From positions 1 to 64,000 of the forward strand of contig JAFGCU010000020.1 of NCBI GenBank assembly GCA_016932475.1: DNA of 64,000 nucleotides. The letters are read 5' to 3'. The stretch is from Anaerolineales bacterium (GTDB lineage: Bacteria; Chloroflexota; Anaerolineae; Anaerolineales; RBG-16-64-43). Numbering within the stretch: the first letter of the stretch is position 1; the number at the start of each line of letters is the position of its first letter. Below the pieces are notes generated by a model, which was given only the letters and a program-made list of their open reading frames with translations, did not search any database and was not told the DNA's origin. The translations under genes were made by a program, and so were the position numbers. Positions 54,999-64,000 of the stretch are shown piece by piece.

Positions 54999-56063
54999 TT
55001 GGCTAATCCGGTTCAGTGGCTGCTCAACCTGATCACATTAGACATCAGCATCGACCTAGGGACAGCCAACACGCTGGTTAATGTCCACGGCAAGGGCATT
55101 GTCATCAACGAGCCCTCCTGGGTGGCGATCGACAAGAAATCCCGCCGGGTGCTGAAGGTGGGCCGCGCGGCGAAGGAAATCATCGGCCGCACACCGCCCA
55201 ATGTGGTCACCATGCGCCCCATCCGCGACGGGGTAATCTCGGAATTCGACGCGACGGCGACGATGCTGGAATATTTCATCCGCCGGGTGATCAACCAGAG
55301 CGTGGTCCCGGTGCCGCTGACGCGGGTCATCGTCGGCGTGCCGGTCGGCGCCACGAGCGTGGAACGGCGGGCGGTGATCGACGCCGCCACATCGGCCGGG
55401 GCGCGCGAGGCGCTCCTGGTGGAAGAGCCGGTCGCCTCCGCGATCGGCGCCGCGCTGCCGATCCGCGGCGTGCACAGCACGATGCTGATGGACATCGGCG
55501 GCGGCACGACCGAGATCGCGGTCTTCTCCTCGCGCCGGATCCTGCTCTCCAACTCGATCCGCGTCGCCGGAGACGAACTCGACGAGAACGTCATCACCTA
55601 CCTGCGGGACAAGTACAACCTGCTGGTGGGCCAGTCGATGGCCGAGCAGGCAAAAAAGACGGTCGGCGCCGCCGCGCCCCTGAAGGAAGAGAAGGTGATG
55701 ACCGTCCGCGGCCGCAATCTGATCTCCGGGCTGCCGGAGGAGGTCGAGATCTCCTCGATCGAGATGCGCGAGGCGCTAGCGCCCTCGCTGAAAATCATCT
55801 CCCAGGCATTGCGGGACGTGGTCGAGCAGGCGCCGCCGGAGATCATGGCCGACCTGCTGGATTCCGGGCTGTGCCTGACGGGCGGGGGCGCCCTGCTCAA
55901 CGGCCTTCCGGAAAAACTCAGCGAGGAATTCAAGATCCGGGTTTGGCGGGCCGACGATCCGCTCACGTGCGTCGTCCGCGGCGCGGCCGCCGTGCTGGCT
56001 GGAATAGACCAGCACCGTGAATTCATCGCTTCTTCCGACCGGGATTACCGCGGGAAAAGGTAA
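54999..56063 (+). CDS. mreB: Rod shape-determining protein MreB
   Basis: SIDLGTANTLVNVHGKGIVINEPSWVAID, VGVPVGATSVERRAV, MDIGGGTTEIAVFS, GGGALLNGLPEKLSEE; TTG start. Confidence 0.96.
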   Translation: MANPVQWLLNLITLDISIDLGTANTLVNVHGKGIVINEPSWVAIDKKSRRVLKVGRAAKEIIGRTPPNVVTMRPIRDGVISEFDATATMLEYFIRRVINQSVVPVPLTRVIVGVPVGATSVERRAVIDAATSAGAREALLVEEPVASAIGAALPIRGVHSTMLMDIGGGTTEIAVFSSRRILLSNSIRVAGDELDENVITYLRDKYNLLVGQSMAEQAKKTVGAAAPLKEEKVMTVRGRNLISGLPEEVEISSIEMREALAPSLKIISQALRDVVEQAPPEIMADLLDSGLCLTGGGALLNGLPEKLSEEFKIRVWRADDPLTCVVRGAAAVLAGIDQHREFIASSDRDYRGKR

Positions 56064-56099
56064 TCCCCATTGCCGCGTTGACTCCACCCGGTTAACCCC

Positions 56100-56942
56100 A
56101 TGTCCAACTCGAAAAGACGTCTCCTGATCGCATCCGCGCTCTTCGCGGCGGCCATCGGCCTGGTGTTGCTCGGCCAGGCGGGAATGCTGGCTCCGGTCCA
56201 GGATCTTGCGCAGCGCGCCGTCACCGGTGTTCAGCGCTCGATTTCGACCGCCTTCTTTACTCTCCGCGACTTTCTGACCGCCCCGCGCAACCTGCAGGAG
56301 CTTATTCAGACCAACAGCCAGCTGGAGGAGCGCGTCGCCCAGCTCGAAGCCGAAGTGGTGACCCTGCGCGATCAAGCCGCCGAGGTCGACCAGCTGAAGG
56401 CGCTGCTTGGCGCCGCGCGCGAGGCGCCCGAGAACCGCTACCTGGCCGCGCAGGTGATCGGCCGCGACACCAGTCCGTTCCTGCATTACCTGATCCTCGA
56501 TCAGGGATCCATTGCGGGAGTGCGCCGGGGCATGCCGGTTGTGAACGAGAAAGGGCTGGTCGGCAGGATCACCGAGGTCAGCGCCTCCGCCTCCAAGCTG
56601 CAACTCATCACCGACCCGGATTCGGTCATCAACGCGCGGATCCAGGAAAGCCGCGCCGAGGGAATCCTGGTCGGACGGGCGACGGGCGAACTGGAAATGA
56701 TCTACGTCTCCCAGGACATCAAGGTCACCGTCGGGGAAATCGTCGTCACCTCCGGCCTGGGCGGCGGTTTCCCGCCGGAGATCCTGATCGGGCGGGTGGT
56801 CAGCGTTCACCGCCGCGATTACGAGCTCTACCAGACCGCGATCATCGAACCACGCAGCGATTTCTCGCGCCTGGAAATGGTGCTCATCATCACCAATTTC
56901 GAACCGGTGCTGATCGATCCGCTGCTGGAGAGAGCCCGCTAG
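56100..56942 (+). CDS. mreC: Rod shape-determining protein MreC
   Basis: N-terminal TM, coiled coil, AAQVIGRDTSPFLHYLILDQGSIAGVRRGMPVVNEKGLVGRITEVSASASKLQLITDP. Confidence 0.93.
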   Translation: MSNSKRRLLIASALFAAAIGLVLLGQAGMLAPVQDLAQRAVTGVQRSISTAFFTLRDFLTAPRNLQELIQTNSQLEERVAQLEAEVVTLRDQAAEVDQLKALLGAAREAPENRYLAAQVIGRDTSPFLHYLILDQGSIAGVRRGMPVVNEKGLVGRITEVSASASKLQLITDPDSVINARIQESRAEGILVGRATGELEMIYVSQDIKVTVGEIVVTSGLGGGFPPEILIGRVVSVHRRDYELYQTAIIEPRSDFSRLEMVLIITNFEPVLIDPLLERAR

Positions 56943-56951
56943 GCCGCGCCG

Positions 56952-57455
56952 ATGATCTGGGCTATCGCCGTCCCGCTCCTGGCCGTCCTCTCCCTGCTCC
57001 AAACCACGATCCTCCGCCACCTGCCCCTCCTGGACGGAAACCTCGACCTGCTGCTGCTGGCCGTCTTGTGCTGGAGCCTGTTGCGGCCGGAGGAGGGCAT
57101 GATCTGGGCGGTCCTGGCGGGATCCTTTTCCGATATCTTCACCGGCGGCCCCTTCGGGGTGACGTCGATCGCCTACCTGTTCGCGGCGTTTTGCATCAGC
57201 TTCCTGCATGGGAGGCTTCGAACCCACAACCCGATCGTGGTGATGGCGATCGCCCTGTCCGGCACGATCCTCGCCCACCTGACGGCGGTCGCGCTGCTGG
57301 TCGTATTCGGCCGGTCTCTGGAGATCGGGTATCTGCTCCTGTACGTCACGCTGCCGACCGCCTTCCTCAACACCGTGGGCGCCGTCCCGGTGTATCTGAC
57401 GCTGCGTCTGTTGCACCGGATCGGCGTTCCCGTGTTAACGGAGGATACCGAATGA
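56952..57455 (+). CDS. mreD: Rod shape-determining protein MreD
   Basis: Hydrophobic ~167 aa; NLDLLLLAVLCWSLLRPEEGMIWAVLAGSFSDIFTGGPFGVTSIAYL; position between mreC and mrdA. Confidence 0.9.
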   Translation: MIWAIAVPLLAVLSLLQTTILRHLPLLDGNLDLLLLAVLCWSLLRPEEGMIWAVLAGSFSDIFTGGPFGVTSIAYLFAAFCISFLHGRLRTHNPIVVMAIALSGTILAHLTAVALLVVFGRSLEIGYLLLYVTLPTAFLNTVGAVPVYLTLRLLHRIGVPVLTEDTE

Positions 57456-59491
57456 GAACCCCCTCGTTCAGCGAGAATCGAGTCCAGCCGTCGCGAATCC
57501 GGTTCTTCCTGATCGGGATGACCGGGGTGTTTGCCATCTTCACCCTGCGCCTGTTCTTCATGCAGGTCATCCAGGGCGATTATTATTACGGGCTGGCGGA
57601 AAGCAACCGCACGAAGCAAACCTACGTCCCCGCTTCGCGCGGCGTGGTCTACGACCGCCGCGGAGTGCTCCTGGCGCGCAACATGCCGGCGTACAACATT
57701 ACGATCACACCCGCCGATCTTCCCGATACGGAAGCGGAGATCGAAGCGGTTTACCGACAACTTTCGCAGTTGACCGGTGTGCCGATCCGGGTCCCGGGAT
57801 CGGTCCCCTCGCAGGAATGCGCGCCCGGGCGCGGGATCGCGGACCTGGTCGACGAATGGATCGAGCTCGCCCCGTATTACGCGGTGAAAATCCAATGCGA
57901 CGCCGACGCGGAGATCGCGAAAGTCGTCCTGGAAAAATCGGCCGACATGCCGGGGGTGGGCGTGGAGGTTTCCCCGGTGCGGGATTACCCGAACGGCCGG
58001 TACACCGCGCACATCGTCGGGTACATGGGGCGCGTCCCGGCGGAATATTCCGACTACTTCAAAGAGAAGGGGTACAACCTGGATCGCGACAAGATCGGCT
58101 ACTCCGGGATCGAGGCGTACATGGAGGAAGAACTCGCCGGAACGTACGGCAGCGAACTGTGGGAGGTCGATGCGGCCGGGAAGGAGATCCGCCTGCTCGA
58201 ACCCCCCGTGCCGGCGGTGCCCGGGAAGAATATCCGCCTGACGATCGACGCCCGTCTGCAGGAAGCCGCCACGATCATCCTGGAGAAACAGATCGAGGCG
58301 ACTCGCGCGCTCAAGCCGGAATACCTGCGTAGCCCGATGCTCGGCGGCGTGGTGGTGGCGATGAATCCGAACACCGGCGAGATTCTCGCGATGGTGTCGG
58401 TGCCGACGTACGACAACCAGAAATTCTCGCGCTACATCCCGATCGAGTATTACACCGAACTGGCGACCGACATCAGCAATCCGCTCCTGAACCACGCGAT
58501 TGCCGGCACCTATCCGCCCGGATCGATCTTTAAACTGGTCACCGCAGTGGGCGCGCTCAACGAAGGGGTCGTCACTCCGGACACGCCGGTGATCTGCCGC
58601 GGGACGATCTCGATCACGCAGAAGTTCCACCCCTCCGATCCCGGGCGCGAGATGCTGTTCTACTGTTACGACCGCGAAGGGCACGGGGAAATCTCGTTCC
58701 TGCGCGGTCTGGCTCTTTCGTGCGATATTTATTTCTACAACCTGGGCGCCGGGTACAGCGGCCCGGGCGGGGTGAAGAAGGGATTGGAAATCGAAGGGAT
58801 AAAGCAATACGCCCGGGCGGTTGGCTACGACCGGGCTTTGGGAATCGAACTGTTCGGCGAACGCAGCGGCCTGATCCCGGACAAGGACTGGAAGCGGATA
58901 AACCAAGGCGAGAACTGGGCCACCGGCGACACGTACATCGCCACCATCGGCCAGGGCTACGTGGACGTGACGCCGCTGCAGGTGGCCGAATCCATCGCCG
59001 TCATCGCCAGCAACGGGAAGGTCATGAAGCCCACCCTGATAAAAGAGTACCTGGACGGGGAAGGAAACGTGGTCGAAATCCACGAGCCGGAAATGCTCTA
59101 CGACATCACCGATGATATCCATGACGAACTGTACGACACCGTCACGGTCCAGCCCTGGGTGCTCAAGATGGTGCAGCAGGGCATGCGGCTGGCGGTGACG
59201 GAAGGAACCGCCGCGGATTACGCGCAAATCGAGAACATTCCCACCGCGGGGAAGACGAGCACGGCGGAATATTGCGACGACATCGCCCAATCGCGAAACC
59301 TGTGCAAACGCGAAGCCTGGCCGACCCATGCCTGGTACGGCGCCTACGGCCCGTACGAGAATCCGGAAATCGTCGTGGTGGCATTTGTTTACGACGGCGG
59401 CGAGGGCGCGGTCACGGCCGGCCCGGTCGTGCGCGACGTGCTGCGGGCTTACTTCGCGCTCAAGACGATCGATCTCGAGCAGGGCGGATGA
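57452..59491 (+). CDS. mrdA: Penicillin-binding protein 2
   Basis: ASRGVVYDRRGVLLARNMP, GTYPPGSIFKLVTAV (SxxK), SCDIYFYNLG (SxD), AGKTSTAEY (KTG-box variant). Confidence 0.94.
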   Translation: MRTPSFSENRVQPSRIRFFLIGMTGVFAIFTLRLFFMQVIQGDYYYGLAESNRTKQTYVPASRGVVYDRRGVLLARNMPAYNITITPADLPDTEAEIEAVYRQLSQLTGVPIRVPGSVPSQECAPGRGIADLVDEWIELAPYYAVKIQCDADAEIAKVVLEKSADMPGVGVEVSPVRDYPNGRYTAHIVGYMGRVPAEYSDYFKEKGYNLDRDKIGYSGIEAYMEEELAGTYGSELWEVDAAGKEIRLLEPPVPAVPGKNIRLTIDARLQEAATIILEKQIEATRALKPEYLRSPMLGGVVVAMNPNTGEILAMVSVPTYDNQKFSRYIPIEYYTELATDISNPLLNHAIAGTYPPGSIFKLVTAVGALNEGVVTPDTPVICRGTISITQKFHPSDPGREMLFYCYDREGHGEISFLRGLALSCDIYFYNLGAGYSGPGGVKKGLEIEGIKQYARAVGYDRALGIELFGERSGLIPDKDWKRINQGENWATGDTYIATIGQGYVDVTPLQVAESIAVIASNGKVMKPTLIKEYLDGEGNVVEIHEPEMLYDITDDIHDELYDTVTVQPWVLKMVQQGMRLAVTEGTAADYAQIENIPTAGKTSTAEYCDDIAQSRNLCKREAWPTHAWYGAYGPYENPEIVVVAFVYDGGEGAVTAGPVVRDVLRAYFALKTIDLEQGG

Positions 59492-59562
59492 TGAGCGTAT
59501 ATGTCATTCCGAGGAGCCGAAGGCTCCGAGGAACCGGTTTCGCGACGGGTCAACCGGCGAAT

Positions 59563-59645
59563 GTCATGCCGGCGCGAACCTGGCCGGCATCCATTTGACT
59601 CGCCGAAAGTCGCCGAACCCCGGCTTCGACCACGCCGGGGTGACG
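59563..59645. repeat. Solo copy of the ~80-bp two-hairpin repeat between mrdA and minC
   Basis: GTCATGCCGGCGCGAACCTGGCCGGCATCCA...ACCCCGGCTTCGACCACGCCGGGGTGACG. Confidence 0.85.
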
Positions 59646-59738
59646 AAAAAAAACTGGAACACCAGGTGACATACCCGCGGCAAGTCACCGATACTTCAGC
59701 GCCGAAAACGGCGCTTCATAATGACGGGATGCGCATGC

Positions 59739-59744
59739 TATAAT
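59739..59744 (+). promoter_or_regulatory. Candidate -10 element for minC
   Basis: TATAAT 17 nt before the ATG at 59762. Confidence 0.35.
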
Positions 59745-59761
59745 GAAATTTGACATTCGAT

Positions 59762-60478
59762 ATGCCGCTATCCGTCAGCGTTAAGGGTATCCACGAAGGC
59801 CTCCTGATCACTCCCGGAGAGGGAAATTGGGAAGATGCGTTCTCCTCCCTCCTGGAACATCTGGATTCGAAGCCGGATTTTTTCTTCGGCGCCCAAGCCA
59901 TCATCCAGCTGGGATCGTATCCTCTGCACGCGGCCGATCTGGCCACGCTGCGCAGCGCGCTGGCGGACCGCGGCCTCGGGCTGCATTCCATCCTTTCGGA
60001 GAATCCCGCGACGGTCGAGGCGGCCAGGAGCCTGGGGCTCGGCACCTCGCTGCCCAAACGCGAGCTGAAGGAATCGCCGATCTCGACCGAGTTGCGCGGG
60101 ATGGACGCGATTTTCCTTCAGCAGACCCTCCGTTCCGGGAACAGCATCCACTTCCCCGGGCACGTGACCGTGCTTGGGGACGTTAATCCGGGCGCGGAGA
60201 TCATCGCCGGCGGGAGCATCATCGTATGGGGGCATTTGCGCGGGACGGTGCATGCGGGCGCGCAGGGCGATGAAACGTCGGTCGTCTGCGCGATGGACCT
60301 CAGCCCGATGCAGCTGCGGATCGCCTCGCACGCGGCCACCTCCCCGCCCCGCAAGGGGAAGACCCAGCCGGAGATCGCATCCCTGCACGATGGCCGGCTG
60401 GTGGCGGAACCGTGGAGCCCCAAGGATAAACCGAAGGCGGCGGACGGGAAAATCAAGGGCGAGGATATCCAGGGATGA
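59762..60478 (+). CDS. minC: Septum site-determining protein MinC
   Basis: RSGNSIHFPGHVTVLGDVNPGAEIIAGGSIIVWGHLRGTVHAGAQGDETSVVCAMDLSPMQLRIA (MinC C-terminal beta-helix). Confidence 0.94.
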   Translation: MPLSVSVKGIHEGLLITPGEGNWEDAFSSLLEHLDSKPDFFFGAQAIIQLGSYPLHAADLATLRSALADRGLGLHSILSENPATVEAARSLGLGTSLPKRELKESPISTELRGMDAIFLQQTLRSGNSIHFPGHVTVLGDVNPGAEIIAGGSIIVWGHLRGTVHAGAQGDETSVVCAMDLSPMQLRIASHAATSPPRKGKTQPEIASLHDGRLVAEPWSPKDKPKAADGKIKGEDIQG

Positions 60479-60771
60479 GATTCTCCGGCTTCAAGCGCCC
60501 TCGCTTCGCAATCGGCATTGCCCAAAGACCAAAAGCCGGCAATGCCGCTCCGCGAGGGCAGGCGCCGGAATGAAGCATCGATCGGATTGGATTCAGGACG
60601 GGCCCGCCCTCCGAGCGATGCGCATCGGGGATCTTCCGATGCGATGAATTCGCGAGGGGGGAAGGCGAGGGATCGGTTGATCTTTCCAGCCGATTCCTCG
60701 GGCTCGTCGAGCCCTTCCCGGCCAAGACCACGCCAGGACAGGCGGAATGACTTTTTAAATGAGGAGCGGGA
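60479..60771. repeat. Palindrome-rich repeat block between minC and minD
   Basis: CGGCATTGCCCAAAGACCAAAAGCCGGCAATGCCG, CCGATTCCTCGGGCTCGTCGAGCCC...GGCGGAATGAC; similar to the block at 54750-54960. Confidence 0.65.
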
Positions 60772-61578
60772 ATGACGGCAAAGGTTCTGACCATAACTTC
60801 GGGAAAAGGCGGCGTCGGGAAAACCACCGCCACGGCCAACATCGGAGTCGCCCTTGCGGCGCTCGGACAGAAGGTGGTCTGCATCGACAGCGACATCGGA
60901 TTGCGCAACCTGGATGTCGTGATGGGTCTGGAAAACCGGATCGTCTACGACCTGGTGGATGTGATTGAGGGCCGGGCGCGGCTGCGGCAGGCAATGATCA
61001 AGGACAAGCGGCTGCCCGAACTGCATATGATCCCCGCCGCCCAGACCCGCGATAAAACCGCGATCGCCCCCAGCGACATGATCCGCATCTGCGACGAGCT
61101 GCGGCCGGAGATGGACTGGATCCTGATCGACAGCCCGGCCGGGATCGAACGCGGCTTCCGCAACGCGATCGCCGCCTCCGACACCGCGCTGATCGTCACC
61201 AATCCGGAAGTGTCCGCGGTGCGGGACGCCGACCGGATCATCGGGCTGCTGGAGGCCGAACAAAAGGGGCCCGGCAAGCTGATCATCAACCGGATCCGGC
61301 CGGAGCTGGTGGAACGGGGCGACATGCTCGAAACCGCGGACGTGCTCGAGATCCTGGCCGTCGAACTGATCGGCTTGATCCCCGAAGATGAATCGGTCCT
61401 GATCGCCACCAACCGCGGCAACCCGGCCGCGCTGGAACCCAAGAGCAAGGCGGGCCAGGCATTCCGCGACATCGCCAGGCGCCTGATGGGTGAAGAGGTT
61501 CCGTTCCCGCCGTTGGACGGAACCGAAAGCCTCAGGAACCGCCTGTCGCGGCTGATCCATCCCAAGGGTGCATCATGA
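60772..61578 (+). CDS. minD: Septum site-determining protein MinD
   Basis: VLTITSGKGGVGKTTATANIGVALA (deviant Walker A), CIDSDIGLRNLDVVMGLENRIVYDLVDV, WILIDSPAGIERGFRNA. Confidence 0.96.
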   Translation: MTAKVLTITSGKGGVGKTTATANIGVALAALGQKVVCIDSDIGLRNLDVVMGLENRIVYDLVDVIEGRARLRQAMIKDKRLPELHMIPAAQTRDKTAIAPSDMIRICDELRPEMDWILIDSPAGIERGFRNAIAASDTALIVTNPEVSAVRDADRIIGLLEAEQKGPGKLIINRIRPELVERGDMLETADVLEILAVELIGLIPEDESVLIATNRGNPAALEPKSKAGQAFRDIARRLMGEEVPFPPLDGTESLRNRLSRLIHPKGAS

Positions 61579-61853
61579 GCGGGATATTCGACCGGATTAC
61601 CGGGCACGGCGGACGCTCCAGCGCCAAGGCGGCGAAGGAACGGCTGATCGTGGTGCTCAGCCACGACCGGGCGGACATCGGCCCCGGGCTGCTGGAGACG
61701 ATCAAGCAGGAGATCGTGCGCGTGATTTCCGAACACATCGATGTGGATCCCGCGACGGTGCAGGTCAGCCTGTTCTCGGAAGGCCGGGAACAGCACCTCC
61801 AGGCCGACATCCCGATCACGGCGGCCTCCTCCCGGCGGAAGCGCACCCTCTAG
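61575..61853 (+). CDS. minE: Cell division topological specificity factor MinE
   Basis: AKERLIVVLSHDRADIGPGLLETIKQEIVRVISEHIDVDPATVQVSL; ATGA overlap with minD. Confidence 0.94.
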   Translation: MSGIFDRITGHGGRSSAKAAKERLIVVLSHDRADIGPGLLETIKQEIVRVISEHIDVDPATVQVSLFSEGREQHLQADIPITAASSRRKRTL

Positions 61854-61858
61854 GCCCC

Positions 61859-62959
61859 ATGTTCGACTGGCGTAGATGGCGTCACTTTGATTTCTGGATG
61901 CTGGGGGCGGCCGCGCTGCTCGTGCTGCTCGGGATCGTCGAGATCCGCTCGGCGGTCGCCGACAACGCCTCGCTGGCCGACAGCGCCCAGCGCCAGGCCA
62001 CGTTTGCGGCGATCGGGCTGGTTATCCTGATGGCGGCTACCGTCATCGACTACCATTTTTGGCGCGGGCTTTCACGCCTGCTCTTCGTCGGGATCATCCT
62101 GTTGCTCCTGTACGTGGAGTTGATCGGGACCGAATCCTTCGGCGCGACGCGCTGGATCCAGGTCGGCGGCATTACGATCCAGCCCTCCGAAGTCGCGAAA
62201 ATTTCATTGATCATCATTCTGGCGGACGATATCGCCCGCAACGAGGACCGGCTGCAGACCTGGTCCGGCATCCTGCGGACCCTGATCCTGGCCGCGATCC
62301 CGGCGGTGGTCATCCTGCGCGAACCGGACCTTTCCACGGCGATCCTGACGATGGTGCTGTGGGCGGCGATGGCGTTCGCCGCCGGGATGCCGCCGCGCTT
62401 CATCTTCATCATGGGCGGGGCAGCCCTGCTGTTGCCGTTCATCGCGCTGGCCCTCAACCTCCTTCAGCCTTATCAACTGGACCGGCTGGCCCTGTTCTTC
62501 ATGCCGGATGCGGATCCCAGCGGGGCCTACAACATCGAACAATCAAAAATCGCGATTGGATCCGGCGGCTGGATCGGCCAGGGATACGGCCTGAGCACCC
62601 AGGTGCAGCTGCGGTTCCTTAAAGTCCGCCACACAGACTTCATCTTTTCGGTGATGTCGAGCGAATACGGATTGATCGGGATGACCGCTTTCTTCGGCCT
62701 GCTGGGCTTCCTGGTCTCCCGCTGCCTGCGCGCGGCGCGACTGGCGCGCGACACCTACGGCGCGTTGATCGGGTACGGGGTGGCGACGCTGATTTTTTAT
62801 CAGGCGGCCTTCAACATCGGGATGAACCTCAACCTGCTGCCCGTCGCCGGGCTGCCCCTGCCGTTCATCAGTTCGGGCGGAAGCTCGTTATGGTCGGTCC
62901 TGCTCGGGATCGGCCTGGTGGAAAGCACGATCCTCTACCGGAAGGATATTGAATTCTGA
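61859..62959 (+). CDS. rodA: SEDS peptidoglycan polymerase RodA
   Basis: ATRWIQVGGITIQPSEVAKISLII, FLKVRHTDFIFSVMSSEYGLIG, LNLLPVAGLPLPFISSGGSSLWS. Confidence 0.93.
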   Translation: MFDWRRWRHFDFWMLGAAALLVLLGIVEIRSAVADNASLADSAQRQATFAAIGLVILMAATVIDYHFWRGLSRLLFVGIILLLLYVELIGTESFGATRWIQVGGITIQPSEVAKISLIIILADDIARNEDRLQTWSGILRTLILAAIPAVVILREPDLSTAILTMVLWAAMAFAAGMPPRFIFIMGGAALLLPFIALALNLLQPYQLDRLALFFMPDADPSGAYNIEQSKIAIGSGGWIGQGYGLSTQVQLRFLKVRHTDFIFSVMSSEYGLIGMTAFFGLLGFLVSRCLRAARLARDTYGALIGYGVATLIFYQAAFNIGMNLNLLPVAGLPLPFISSGGSSLWSVLLGIGLVESTILYRKDIEF

Positions 62960-64000
62960 TGCACATGCCCGTCACCGTCCGCTTCGCGCCCTCCCCCACC
63001 GGCCGGATGCACATCGGCAGCGCCCGCACCGCGCTCTACAATTACCTGTTGGCGAAAAGAGTCGGCGGCCGCTTCATCCTGCGGATCGAGGACACCGATC
63101 AAAAACGTTTTTCCCCCGAAGCGGAAGCGGAAATCATCGAAGGCCTGCGCTGGCTGGGGCTGGATTGGGACGAGGGGCCGGATATCGGCGGACCGCACGC
63201 GCCCTACCGGCAGACGGAAGCCCGGGAGATCTACCGCGAACACGCGCAGCGGCTGATCGAAAAGGATCACGCCTATCCGTGCTTCTGCACCGCCGAACGC
63301 CTGGCCCGGATGCGCGAAGAGCATCGGGCGCGCAAGGAACAGCCGCTCTACGACGGCTTGTGCCGCCGCCTGGATCCCGCGGAGGCGGCGCAGCGCATAG
63401 CGGCCGGCGAGCGCCACGTGATCCGGTTTAAAACGCCGAATGAGGGCACGACCACCGTGACCGACATGCTGCGCGGCGAAATCTCGGTGGAGAACAAGAC
63501 GCTCGACGATTTCATCCTGGTTAAATCCGACGGTCTGGCGCTGTACCACCTGGCGGCGATGGTCGACGACCGCCGCATGGCGGTTTCTCACGTCATCCGC
63601 GGATCGGAATGGCTCTCGACCCTCCCGCTGCACGCGCTGGTGGTGCGCGCCTTCGGCTGGCGCGAACCGGCCTGGTGCCACCTCTCACTCTTCCTCAAAC
63701 CCTCGGGCAAGGGGAAGATGAGCAAACGCGACGCCACCCAGGCGATGACCGAAGGCCACAGCATATTCATCCGCGACCTTAAGGAAATGGGCTACATCCC
63801 GGAAGGAATCCTCAACTGGATCGCGCTGATGGGCGCCTCCTTCGACGAGGCGCAAGATGTGTTCACGCTTGAGGAGATGATCCAGCGGTTCGACCTCGGG
63901 CATCTCAACCCCTCGCCGGCCGCGATCAATTTCGAGAAGGCGGACCACTTCAACGGGACTCACATCCGCCGGCTTTCCACGGACGACTTGGCGGCGCGGC
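62959..64000 (+). CDS. gltX: Glutamate--tRNA ligase (partial, runs off the window)
   Basis: Not in ORF track (no stop in window). Manual translation MHMPVTVRFAPSPTGRMHIGSARTALYNYLLAKRVGGRFILRIEDTDQKRF...; KMSKR box at GKGKMSKRDA. Confidence 0.95.
   Translation, partial: MHMPVTVRFAPSPTGRMHIGSARTALYNYLLAKRVGGRFILRIEDTDQKRFSPEAEAEIIEGLRWLGLDWDEGPDIGGPHAPYRQTEAREIYREHAQRLIEKDHAYPCFCTAERLARMREEHRARKEQPLYDGLCRRLDPAEAAQRIAAGERHVIRFKTPNEGTTTVTDMLRGEISVENKTLDDFILVKSDGLALYHLAAMVDDRRMAVSHVIRGSEWLSTLPLHALVVRAFGWREPAWCHLSLFLKPSGKGKMSKRDATQAMTEGHSIFIRDLKEMGYIPEGILNWIALMGASFDEAQDVFTLEEMIQRFDLGHLNPSPAAINFEKADHFNGTHIRRLSTDDLAAR

Noticed and set aside
57173-59329. 718-aa minus-strand ORF
   Set aside because: Antisense to mrdA, which has clear PBP motifs; Arg/His/Asp-rich antisense composition.
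1-64000. tRNA, rRNA, integrase, transposase or prophage genes
   Set aside because: Reading the sequence and ORF translations I found no cloverleaf, rRNA segment or recognisable mobile-element protein; a tRNAscan/Infernal run would be needed to exclude RNA genes formally.

Overview
High-GC bacterial chromosomal window, gene-dense on both strands. Gene content suggests Chloroflexota/Anaerolineae (inference only; not tested by search). I see about 60 protein-coding genes, no convincing tRNA/rRNA, no CRISPR array, and no transposase or prophage. Recognisable blocks: purB-era; a beta-glucosidase/phosphomutase/DUF3090/SCO1664 operon; rarA; a two-component system with a double-propeller WD40 lipoprotein; lactate-racemase maturation genes (larC, larB, larE) with an L-lactate permease; a P-type ATPase; murJ; xseAB; a KamA radical-SAM / two ATP-grasp ligases / GNAT cluster; proS-yraN-miaA; orphan dipeptide-type ABC permeases; an FHA-FHA-SEDS/PBP operon; tyrS; a rod-shape/division operon (mreB-mreC-mreD-mrdA-minC-minD-minE-rodA); and the start of gltX. 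Best candidates for new biology: (1) an 837-aa SEDS glycosyltransferase fused to a transpeptidase-like domain whose catalytic Ser and Lys are replaced (GLYGPGRMLYPF, WTGC); (2) the KamA + two ATP-grasp + GNAT cluster, which looks like an uncharacterised beta-lysine pseudopeptide pathway; (3) three families of palindromic intergenic repeats, including a composite array at 9.34-9.98 kb and copies that bracket minC or overlap gene 3' ends.
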